A stretch of 5,704 bases of DNA from Pseudomonadota bacterium (GTDB lineage: Bacteria; Pseudomonadota; Alphaproteobacteria; Rhodospirillales; UBA2165), in the NCBI GenBank assembly GCA_027592155.1, contig JAQCKY010000186.1:1-5704 (forward strand), written 5' to 3'. Below the pieces are notes generated by a model. It saw nothing but the letters and a program-made list of their open reading frames with translations. It did no database searches and was not told the origin of the DNA. Each line of letters begins with the position of its first letter. Position 1 is the first letter of the stretch. Shown here in pieces: positions 1-5,608 of the stretch. The position numbers and the translations under genes were made by a program.

Positions 1-38
1 TGACGGCCATCCGCAGTCTCGCCGGTGGGGGAGCCTGA
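1..38 (+). CDS. C-terminal end of a probable (2Fe-2S)-binding subunit of a molybdenum hydroxylase (partial)
   Basis: Reading from base 3, the frame gives TAIRSLAGGGA and then TGA at 36-38. The small iron-sulfur subunits of xanthine dehydrogenase-family enzymes usually end with a helix of the form RIRxAIxxLA just after the last [2Fe-2S] cysteine motif, and this tail fits. The gene order also fits, since the small subunit commonly precedes the large one. The stop codon lies 1 base before the ATG at 40, so the downstream ribosome binding site lies inside this gene and the two are probably translationally coupled. In the family this subunit passes electrons from the molybdenum cofactor to an acceptor. 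Only 11 residues are visible, so the call leans on position; no cluster ligand is in view. Confidence 0.5.
   Translation, partial: TAIRSLAGGGA
27..33 (+). promoter_or_regulatory. Ribosome binding site for the molybdopterin-binding subunit
   Basis: GGGGGAG sits 6 bases before the ATG at 40. It decides the start in favour of that ATG over the in-frame GTG at 25, because the GTG overlaps this site and has no comparable purine-rich site before it. Confidence 0.7.
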
Positions 39-39
39 C

Positions 40-2187
40 ATGGCCGAATATCCCAGCATCACCAAACACCCCCTCCTGGATGAATGGATCGCCATCGATC
101 CTGAGGGACGGGTCACCGTCAGGACCGGCAAGGTCGACATCGGTCAACGCATTTCCAACGCCGTTGCTTTGATCGTCGCCGAGGAACTGGATGTCGATTT
201 CGAGAAGATCGACGTGGCCCGTGCCGAAACCGGTGTCGCCCCGAACGAAGGCGTGACGGCGGGCAGTAACTCGATGCAGGAATCGGGCGAGGCGGTCCGT
301 GTCGCAGCCGCCACGGCGCGCGCGCATCTGCTGAAGCAAGCAGCCGAAGCCTTGGATGTTGATATCGCGTCCCTGGATGTCTCGGACGGATTGATCCAAT
401 CCCGGGAAACCAATCATACCATTACCTATGCGGAGCTGACGGGCGGTAAGGCCTTTGATATTCCCGTCGATCAGGATATCGCCGTGAAGGCGCCGGAAGA
501 TTATAAAAACACCGGCGCCCGCCCGACACCCAAGGGCTTGGCGGCACTGGTGACCGGCACCGCCAAATTCGTCCATGATCTGGCCCTGCCGAATATGCTC
601 CATGCGCGTCTGGTCCGCCCGCCCCATTATCAGGCGCGGCTGGAAAACCTCGACGACGCGGCCGTGAAACGTCTGGACGAGACAGGCACCGAGCTTATTC
701 GTGACGGCAGTTTCTTGGCGGTGGTCAACGAAGACGAATATGGGGCCATCAAGTCCATCGAAAGGGTCAAGAACGCCGCGACCTGGGATATGGGGTCCGG
801 GATCAATTGCCAAGAACTGTCCGAGGCGCTGCGGTCCAATGACCGGCAAAGCCTCCCCGTCTATGACGGCACGCCCCGGGAAGAGCCGGTACCGCCTCTG
901 GCTGGCCCCCCCGACAACGCGGTTGTTACGCTGAATGCCGAATTCAATCGGCCTTATCACATGCACGGCTCCATCGGCCCGTCGGCCTCGATGGCTTTGT
1001 TCGAAGACGGCAAGCTCACGGTCTGGAGCCACAGTCAGGGCATCTACCCCTTGCGGGGAGCCCTAGCCGAAGTCTTGAAAATGGCGGTGGAGGATATCCG
1101 GGTTATCCACACACCGGGTGCCGGTTGTTACGGTCATAACGGCGCCGACGACGTCTCTCTGGATGCGGCGCTTGTGGCTCGGGCGATCCCCGGCCGGCCG
1201 ATTTTGCTCAAATGGACCCGCGAGGATGAACATGCTTGGGAGCCTTACAGCTCCTGCATGGCGATGAACCTTCAGGCCAGCCTGGACGGAGACGGCAACG
1301 TTTTGGCCTGGTCTCACGAAACCTACAGCGACACCCATAATATGCGCCCGGTACCGGGGCGGGAGGGCAGCGCCGGCGCCAAGCTTCTGGCTGCACGCTT
1401 TCTCGCCGAGCCCTTGACCCCGCCGACCCCGGTGCCGTCGCTGATGAACCATATGGGCATCCACCGCAATTTGGATCCGCTCTATACCTTCGCCGATAAA
1501 CGGCTGGTCAAGAACCTGGTCTCCGGCTTGCCGCTCCGCACCTCCGCGCTGCGCACCCTCGGTGCTTACGCCAATGTCTTCGCGATTGAGAGCTTCATGG
1601 ATGAACTCGCGGAAGCCGGGGGCATCGATCCGATCGATTTCCGGCTGCGAAATCTTGACGACGACCGGGCGAAAGCGGTCATCCGGGCCGTCGATGACCG
1701 TATGGGCCGGGATCCGTTGCCCGATGGCGTCGGCCGGGGTTTCGGCTTCGGTCAGTACAAAAACGCCAAGACCTATGCCGCTGTCGGCATCGAACTGGAG
1801 GTCGATGATGCGGCCGAGGTGAGGCTGCGCCGTGTCGTCATCGCCGCCGACGCGGGCCAAGTGGTGGACCCCGAGGGCCTGACCGCGCAGCTGGAGGGCG
1901 GGATGCTCCAGGCCGCAAGCTGGACGCTGTATGAGGGGGTAAACTTCGATAAAGACGGCATCACCAGCCGCGATTGGGAGACCTATCCGATCTTACGGTT
2001 CGATAACATCCCCGACGTTGAAACAATCTTGATGGAGCGGCCGGGCGAAAAATTCCTCGGTGCCGGCGAGGCGACCTCGGGCCCGACCGCCGGTGCCATC
2101 GCCAACGCCATCTATAACGCTACCGGCCTCCGGCCGCGCAACCTGCCCTTCACCCCAGACGCTATCCGGGCTGTTGCTTTGGCGTAA
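40..2187 (+). CDS. Xanthine dehydrogenase/aldehyde oxidase-family large subunit, molybdopterin-binding
   Basis: This 715-residue protein is the catalytic large subunit of a molybdenum hydroxylase (COG1529), which inserts water-derived oxygen into a carbon centre of an aldehyde or N-heterocycle. A molybdopterin-binding segment comes first (about 10-105, with GSNSMQESGEAVR near 75-87). The a/b hammerhead-like domain follows (about 165-260, VTGTAKFVHD), then the main cofactor-binding region: HGSIGPSASMA (309-319), GCYGHNGADD (362-371), LLKWTRE (389-395), and a C-terminal GAGE whose Glu677 matches the family's catalytic base. This order, with a molybdopterin segment ahead of the hammerhead, resembles isoquinoline 1-oxidoreductase beta and NicB-like proteins rather than classical XdhB. 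Length is normal for that group. No Tat or Sec signal is visible, so a cytoplasmic enzyme is likely unless the partner is exported. The substrate and electron acceptor are unknown; no XdhC-like or MobA-like maturation factor and no cytochrome gene is in view. Confidence 0.93.
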   Translation: MAEYPSITKHPLLDEWIAIDPEGRVTVRTGKVDIGQRISNAVALIVAEELDVDFEKIDVARAETGVAPNEGVTAGSNSMQESGEAVRVAAATARAHLLKQAAEALDVDIASLDVSDGLIQSRETNHTITYAELTGGKAFDIPVDQDIAVKAPEDYKNTGARPTPKGLAALVTGTAKFVHDLALPNMLHARLVRPPHYQARLENLDDAAVKRLDETGTELIRDGSFLAVVNEDEYGAIKSIERVKNAATWDMGSGINCQELSEALRSNDRQSLPVYDGTPREEPVPPLAGPPDNAVVTLNAEFNRPYHMHGSIGPSASMALFEDGKLTVWSHSQGIYPLRGALAEVLKMAVEDIRVIHTPGAGCYGHNGADDVSLDAALVARAIPGRPILLKWTREDEHAWEPYSSCMAMNLQASLDGDGNVLAWSHETYSDTHNMRPVPGREGSAGAKLLAARFLAEPLTPPTPVPSLMNHMGIHRNLDPLYTFADKRLVKNLVSGLPLRTSALRTLGAYANVFAIESFMDELAEAGGIDPIDFRLRNLDDDRAKAVIRAVDDRMGRDPLPDGVGRGFGFGQYKNAKTYAAVGIELEVDDAAEVRLRRVVIAADAGQVVDPEGLTAQLEGGMLQAASWTLYEGVNFDKDGITSRDWETYPILRFDNIPDVETILMERPGEKFLGAGEATSGPTAGAIANAIYNATGLRPRNLPFTPDAIRAVALA

Positions 2188-2233
2188 CGTCTCGACGACA
2201 ATGGCGGACTAAATCGGCAAATAGGAAACCTGT

Positions 2234-2512
2234 ATGAGCGATCAAGGTCGCGGCGGCATGCCTCCACTGTCCCTGGAGGCAAGGCGCAAGAGCAACGTTG
2301 CCGGCTTCATGGCGGTTATTGTGGGCTTGCTGGGTGTCTTCACAGTCGGATTTCTATTCGGACCGCTTGGCCTCATTTTTTCGATTGTGGCCCTCGCCAA
2401 AGGCCAGATCGCGTTCGGGATTGTCGGGCTTACTTTGGCCGTTGTCGCCTGCGTCACATCGGTGCCGCTGATGGCCCTTGTTGGTCTCGGCGTGCTGTTT
2501 ACGCTCTTTTAG
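2234..2512 (+). CDS. Small DUF4190-like membrane protein, function unknown
   Basis: This 92-residue hydrophobic protein has a polar N-terminus with a basic patch (EARRKS, 15-20) and two predicted membrane segments, about 22-54 and 59-92. A short loop (KGQ, 56-58) separates them. The first segment contains FGPLGLIFSIVALA, followed by a second helix starting FGIVGLTLAVV, a pattern typical of DUF4190 proteins. These are small two-helix membrane proteins without an assigned activity. AGGAAA at 2223-2228 precedes the ATG by 5 bases, a good ribosome binding site. The gene follows the molybdenum hydroxylase by 46 bases and precedes the CobW gene by only 6, so cotranscription with the latter is likely. 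I see no catalytic residues. A structural or accessory membrane role is only a guess; a single longer re-entrant topology is also possible. Confidence 0.82.
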   Translation: MSDQGRGGMPPLSLEARRKSNVAGFMAVIVGLLGVFTVGFLFGPLGLIFSIVALAKGQIAFGIVGLTLAVVACVTSVPLMALVGLGVLFTLF

Positions 2513-2518
2513 GGCAGG

Positions 2519-3565
2519 ATGTCCTCCGCCCCTCGCCGTATTGAAAATGTTCCGACAAACCTGATCACCGGATTTTTCGGCGTGGGCAAAACTACGGCGA
2601 TTCGCAATTTCCTCAAACACAAGCCGACCGGTGAGCGCTGGGCCGTGCTGGTCAACGAGTTCGGCGATGTTCCCATCGACCAGGCAGCGTTCGGAACCGA
2701 CGATCAAACTACCGACAGCGGCGTTGTGATTCGCGAAATTTCGGGTGGCTGCATGTGTTGCGCCATGAACCTGCCGATGCGGGTCGCGGTTACCGAACTG
2801 CTTCGCCAAGCCCGGCCCGATCGATTGTTGATCGAGCCGACCGGGCTCGGTCATCCCGCCGGTATTATCGATGAGTTACGAACCGAGCCTTTGGCCGACG
2901 CCATCGACCTGCAGGCCGTCATCTGCCTGGTCGATCCTCGGTTTGCCGGCGATCCGCGCATTCAAGAAGCGCCGGTGTTCCGCGATCAGGTTCATCTGGC
3001 CGACGTCTTGATCGCCAACAAGGCGGATTTGGCAACCGAGGAACAGCTGACAAGCTTCCAAATATGGGCGGAAGCGCTGTTCCCTGCCAAAGCCTGGATC
3101 GGGACCGCCGTTCAGGCTGAAATTGACCGCACACTGCTGGATTTTCGCGGCGATGGAAGCCGGGCACCGCTCTTCCCCGACCTGCACAGCCATGGTGCGG
3201 CAACTGGCCCGCAAATGAACACAGGACAGGACGGCGTTCAGCGGTTTGAAAACAGCGGCACCGGATATCATGCTTGCGGTTGGATATTTTCGAATGACGA
3301 CATTTTTGACCGGGACCGGCTACTCGATTTGCTCGGTCCACCGGGCCTGACGGGTTTTGCCAAAGCAAGTATCGTCGAACGGCTCAAGGGGGTCTTCAGG
3401 ACCGACACTGAGTGGGTTTTGATCGATCGGGCCCGGAATGACGTAACCGTTTCCCCAATCGCCTACCGGCGGGATAGCCGCCTTGAAGTCATCACGCCGG
3501 AGGACGGGGCGCCGGATTGGCGGGCGTTGGAAGTCGCAATCCTCGATTGTCGCAAGAACGTGTAA
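2519..3565 (+). CDS. CobW/COG0523-family GTPase, putative metallochaperone
   Basis: This 348-residue protein belongs to the G3E P-loop GTPases of the CobW/YjiA/P47K group, which bind metal and use GTP hydrolysis to deliver it or regulate metal homeostasis. The GTPase domain shows Walker A GFFGVGKTT (18-26), the conserved VNEFGD (45-50), the diagnostic GGCMCC (76-81, a CxCC metal-binding motif), LLIEPTG (103-109), and the guanine-specificity motif NKAD (167-170). The C-terminal CobW_C-like domain starts about 245 and includes HACGWIFS (251-258) and VERLKGVFRTD (286-296). Length is normal. There is no long His-rich stretch, only a short HSH at 223-225, so a zinc role cannot be read from composition. 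The ATG lies 6 bases after the DUF4190-like stop, and an AGGG overlapping that stop can serve as ribosome binding site. Possible clients nearby are the molybdoenzyme, the MBL-fold protein and the cupins; which metal and which client are unknown. Confidence 0.92.
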   Translation: MSSAPRRIENVPTNLITGFFGVGKTTAIRNFLKHKPTGERWAVLVNEFGDVPIDQAAFGTDDQTTDSGVVIREISGGCMCCAMNLPMRVAVTELLRQARPDRLLIEPTGLGHPAGIIDELRTEPLADAIDLQAVICLVDPRFAGDPRIQEAPVFRDQVHLADVLIANKADLATEEQLTSFQIWAEALFPAKAWIGTAVQAEIDRTLLDFRGDGSRAPLFPDLHSHGAATGPQMNTGQDGVQRFENSGTGYHACGWIFSNDDIFDRDRLLDLLGPPGLTGFAKASIVERLKGVFRTDTEWVLIDRARNDVTVSPIAYRRDSRLEVITPEDGAPDWRALEVAILDCRKNV

Positions 3566-3598
3566 CACCGCCTGTTGCATTTTATTCAGGATTCCCAA

Positions 3599-3646
3599 AT
3601 GATACGGGAAACGAAACAACACTCTAGGAGCGGTCTCATGATACGG
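3599..3646 (+). repeat. 9-bp direct repeat ATGATACGG carrying two candidate start codons
   Basis: ATGATACGG occurs at 3599-3607 and again at 3638-3646, 39 bases apart and therefore in the same reading frame. Both copies encode MIR, and each is preceded by an AGGA-type ribosome binding site (3588-3591 and 3626-3630). This may be a short duplication of the translation start of the MBL-fold gene, or chance. Confidence 0.5.
3626..3630 (+). promoter_or_regulatory. Ribosome binding site for the MBL-fold gene
   Basis: AGGAG ends 7 bases before the ATG at 3638. This start puts the signal peptide directly at the N-terminus, so it is preferred over the in-frame ATG at 3599 and the TTG at 3575. The ATG at 3599 has a weaker AGGA at 3588-3591 and cannot be fully excluded. 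Confidence 0.7.
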
Positions 3647-4501
3647 TCATTCCTTTACGCGGCGGGCATTGCGGCGATCTCCGCGACGGCGATTCCGTCC
3701 CACGGCAGCCAAGCCTTGGCGCAAGCGCAACAACTCAGCAAGAATCCACAGCCCTGCGGGCTCGGCCTCGTTCACAACGGCCCGATGCTGCATCGCGCAG
3801 CCTTTCAGGTGGCCGATGTCCCGGCGGGCTCGGTACGCCTCACCTTTGCCGGTCATTCGTCGTTCCTGATCGAAACGACTCAGGGCGTGAAGGCGGTGAC
3901 CGATTACAATGATTTTGTTCGCCCGCCCGGCTTGCCCGATCTTGTCACGATGAATACCGGCCATTCGACTCACTCGACGGACAGTCCCGATCCGGCCATC
4001 AAGTACGTGCTGCGCGGCTGGAAAGAAGAAGGCGGGATCCAGCGCCACCACATGCGCTACAAAGATATGCGGGTCTATAACCTGCCGACCAATATTGAAG
4101 GTCAGGGCTTCAGCTTCTTCAACAACAGCTCAATTTTTGTCTTCGAGGCAGCGGGTGTCTGTATTGCCCATTTCGGTAACCTGCGTCACGCGCTGGATGA
4201 GAAGACCGTCGCCGGTGTTGGCCGGGTCGACGTCATGCTGGTCGCCGCCGACCGCCGCATTACCAACAGCATCGAAGAGGTCTTGCACAATATCGCGTTG
4301 CTGAAACCCCGGTTGGTCGTGCCGATGCATTGCAATTTTGTCGGTAACGCCATGGAATTCGGCGAGCAGGTGAAGCATCTCTATCCGGTCAAGATCCAGA
4401 AAGGTGCGGTGCTCGAAGCAAGCCGTGCGACCCTGCCGCAGAAAACAGAGGTCCTGATCATCCCCGGGCTTGGCATGGAACCGCCCGGAGACCCGCTCTA
4501 G
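3638..4501 (+). CDS. Exported MBL-fold (COG2220/UlaG-like) protein with an atypical metal motif
   Basis: From the ATG at 3638 this is a 287-residue precursor with a Sec signal peptide: basic start MIRS, a hydrophobic Ala/Ile-rich core, and a likely signal peptidase I cut after ALA (26-28). The mature protein therefore probably works in the periplasm. The fold is recognised from FAGHSSFLIET (70-80), VTDYND (87-92), CIAHFGN (175-181) and VVPMHC (227-232), which align with the strand and loop landmarks of UlaG/COG2220 metallo-hydrolases. The usual HxHxDH signature is absent. In its place is GHSTHSTDSPDP, with H109 and H112, and the usual GHxGD is AHFGN with Asn181. H178, H184 and H231 remain as possible ligands. 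I recall alphaproteobacterial relatives with a similar HSTH motif, so this looks like a subfamily rather than a decayed gene, but the substrate is unknown. It follows the CobW gene by 72 bases. Confidence 0.85.
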   Translation: MIRSFLYAAGIAAISATAIPSHGSQALAQAQQLSKNPQPCGLGLVHNGPMLHRAAFQVADVPAGSVRLTFAGHSSFLIETTQGVKAVTDYNDFVRPPGLPDLVTMNTGHSTHSTDSPDPAIKYVLRGWKEEGGIQRHHMRYKDMRVYNLPTNIEGQGFSFFNNSSIFVFEAAGVCIAHFGNLRHALDEKTVAGVGRVDVMLVAADRRITNSIEEVLHNIALLKPRLVVPMHCNFVGNAMEFGEQVKHLYPVKIQKGAVLEASRATLPQKTEVLIIPGLGMEPPGDPL

Positions 4502-4524
4502 GCGTCACGGCTTCAGGCGGTTCC
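4477..4524. terminator. Inverted repeat at the convergent gene junction, candidate bidirectional terminator
   Basis: GGAACCGCC at 4477-4485 pairs perfectly with GGCGGTTCC at 4516-4524. Past one mismatch, bases 4487-4490 can also pair with 4511-4514 (including one G-U in RNA), shortening the loop. The structure covers both stop codons and the 11-base gap between the MBL-fold and cupin genes. The repeat encodes the ends of both proteins (EPPG in one, GTA in the other). No T-run follows either arm, so intrinsic termination is not assured. Blocking read-through of convergent transcripts or protecting 3' ends is also possible. Confidence 0.4.
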
Positions 4525-5055
4525 GTCATGCTGTGAGATAAACAGCCTGCAGGACCGGTCCGACCGGTTGCTCCAGGCATGGTTGCCGCCCTGCAGGATG
4601 ACCGTATCCTCGGCCTTTAGGCTGACTTCTTCCATGTCCAGCACCAGCGTGATTTCGCCTTCCAACACGATGCAAAAATCCAAGCTGTCCGTGCATTGCA
4701 TATAGGGGTGGGTTCCGTCGCCGCAGCGGCAAACGTCTGGCGATCCCATGGTCTCGAAGTAAGCCCTAACTTCCCCCTCGGTGACATTGTCGGTATCCGG
4801 AGGGATCGTCAGCACGCGGCAGACGGATCCCTCTGATGGCGGCCGGAGGCTATGGGCGAGGTCAAGCGTCTCGCGCACACCGACGATCGGCGCCGGCGTG
4901 CCCTCGGTCAGCCAGATCCGGGTCGATGCGAAACCCGGCCGTGCCGGATCGGTGCGGACATCGGGAGAGGGGCCGTCGGCGCAGGCGATGGAGGTGCCGT
5001 CGCTGTCCTCGACGGTGACGATACGGCGGGTCGGTTTAATGCTGGGGTTACTCAT
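4513..5055 (-). CDS. Cupin-domain protein, last gene of a tandem cupin operon
   Basis: This 180-residue protein has a family-specific N-terminal region (RRIVTVEDSDGTS, 10-22) and a C-terminal single cupin domain (about 105-175). The cupin signatures are TDSLDFCIVLEGE (122-134) and GGNHAWSN (156-163). These cupins form small beta-barrels that often bind a metal and act in small-molecule catabolism, but no reaction is assigned to this group. Two things are odd. Where relatives usually have His in motif 1 (MHxT), this has MQCT with Gln120, and three cysteines and a histidine cluster just there (C109, C111, H116, C121). The usual GD of the second motif is ED (149-150). The ATG at 5055 is chosen because GGAGG at 5064-5068 lies 8 bases upstream; the in-frame TTG at 5070 would sit on that site. 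The start overlaps the stop of the upstream cupin by 8 bases (ATGAGTAA), so the two are coupled. Confidence 0.88.
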   Translation of the reverse strand: MSNPSIKPTRRIVTVEDSDGTSIACADGPSPDVRTDPARPGFASTRIWLTEGTPAPIVGVRETLDLAHSLRPPSEGSVCRVLTIPPDTDNVTEGEVRAYFETMGSPDVCRCGDGTHPYMQCTDSLDFCIVLEGEITLVLDMEEVSLKAEDTVILQGGNHAWSNRSDRSCRLFISQHDGTA

Positions 5056-5608
5056 TGCTTTTTCCTCCAAACGTGCCGCCGATCATGACAAAGGCCATCC
5101 GGCTGTGATCGCGGTTGTTGTCCCAAGCGTGAAAATTCCCAACCTGAACGACGATATCGCCCGGCCTCATCACCAGTTCGCCGCTGTCGAGAACCAGGGT
5201 GCGTTCGCCGCTGACGACGATGCCGTAATCCACCGATTCGGTTTTGTGGTTGCGGGTGCGGGTGGTGGTTTCGCCGCCCCGGTCGCCGGTCTGTCCGGCG
5301 TTAAAGGCGACGGTTGACGCTTCATCCAGCGTCGCCGCCACCTCTTCGGCGGAGGGCGGCGGCGCCGAATCGACGATGCGCAGATGGGCGCCATGGGTTG
5401 GCGGCTCGAAGACAAAGGGACCACTCCCTCGGTCGTCTTTGCCGCCGATATTCGCTGGGCTTTCGGTGAACACCCAGCAGTCGGTCATTTTCCCCCCCCG
5501 CGACAGATCCCGGACCAAGGGCGCATCGCTGTCATAGAGCACACAGGATTTGCCGTTCGCGTTCCGGCCCGTAACGACCCGGCGTATAGGCTGGGGGTTG
5601 AAACTCAT
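5048..5608 (-). CDS. Cupin-domain protein, middle gene of a tandem cupin operon
   Basis: This 186-residue paralogue aligns with its downstream neighbour along its whole length: RRVVTGRNANGKS at the start (9-21), GAHLRIVD in the middle (73-80), and the cupin domain at about 115-180. Motif 1 reads NHKTESVDYGIVVSGE (120-135), keeping the single His121, and motif 2 reads GDIVVQVGNFHAWDN (150-164) with His160, so one metal-site histidine is present in each motif. The protein ends with SRMAFVMIGGT, nearly identical to the end of the third copy. The ATG at 5608 has AGGGG about 10 bases upstream and overlaps the previous stop by 4 bases (ATGA). Longer in-frame extension to 5698 is rejected because it would overlap that gene in another frame. 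No signal peptide is seen, so the protein is probably cytoplasmic. Activity is unknown. Confidence 0.88.
   Translation of the reverse strand: MSFNPQPIRRVVTGRNANGKSCVLYDSDAPLVRDLSRGGKMTDCWVFTESPANIGGKDDRGSGPFVFEPPTHGAHLRIVDSAPPPSAEEVAATLDEASTVAFNAGQTGDRGGETTTRTRNHKTESVDYGIVVSGERTLVLDSGELVMRPGDIVVQVGNFHAWDNNRDHSRMAFVMIGGTFGGKSNE
5064..5068 (-). promoter_or_regulatory. Ribosome binding site for the last cupin gene
   Basis: GGAGG on the minus strand lies 8 bases before the ATG at 5055 and inside the end of the upstream cupin gene. It fixes the start at 5055 and supports translational coupling of the two genes. Confidence 0.75.
5076..5105. repeat. Direct repeat copy 1 (28 of 30 bases shared with 5648-5677)
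   Basis: The 30 bases differ from 5648-5677 at only two positions. They encode the shared SRMAFVMIGGT segment near the C-terminus of the middle cupin. The 572-base spacing is about one gene length, as expected from tandem gene duplication. Confidence 0.8.

Noticed and set aside
25..39. GTG start at 25 for the molybdopterin-binding subunit
   Set aside because: The GTG overlaps the GGGGGAG ribosome binding site of the ATG at 40 and would also lie inside the end of the upstream gene.
1063..1860. 265-residue open frame on the minus strand
   Set aside because: It lies antisense to strongly conserved parts of the Mo-hydroxylase large subunit and shows no family motifs. It is a product of the high GC content.
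2354..2854. 166-residue open frame on the minus strand
   Set aside because: It lies antisense across the DUF4190-like gene and the CobW GTPase motifs, with no recognisable domain.
3575..3604. Promoter-like TTGCAT with AATGAT 17 bases downstream, before the MBL-fold gene
   Set aside because: Only 3 of 6 bases match the -35 consensus and 4 of 6 the -10, so it is not above what chance gives in this gap, although a promoter here is plausible.
3592..3610. TTCCC/GGGAA inverted repeat in the gap after the CobW gene
   Set aside because: Five-bp arms with a 9-base loop are too weak for a terminator, there is no T-run, and nothing points to a specific operator.
5056..5070. TTG start at 5070 for the last cupin
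   Set aside because: The TTG sits at the GGAGG site serving the ATG at 5055 and has no ribosome binding site of its own at proper spacing.
4781..5317. 178-residue open frame on the plus strand
   Set aside because: It runs antisense to both cupin genes, which have clear motifs, paralogy and ribosome binding sites.
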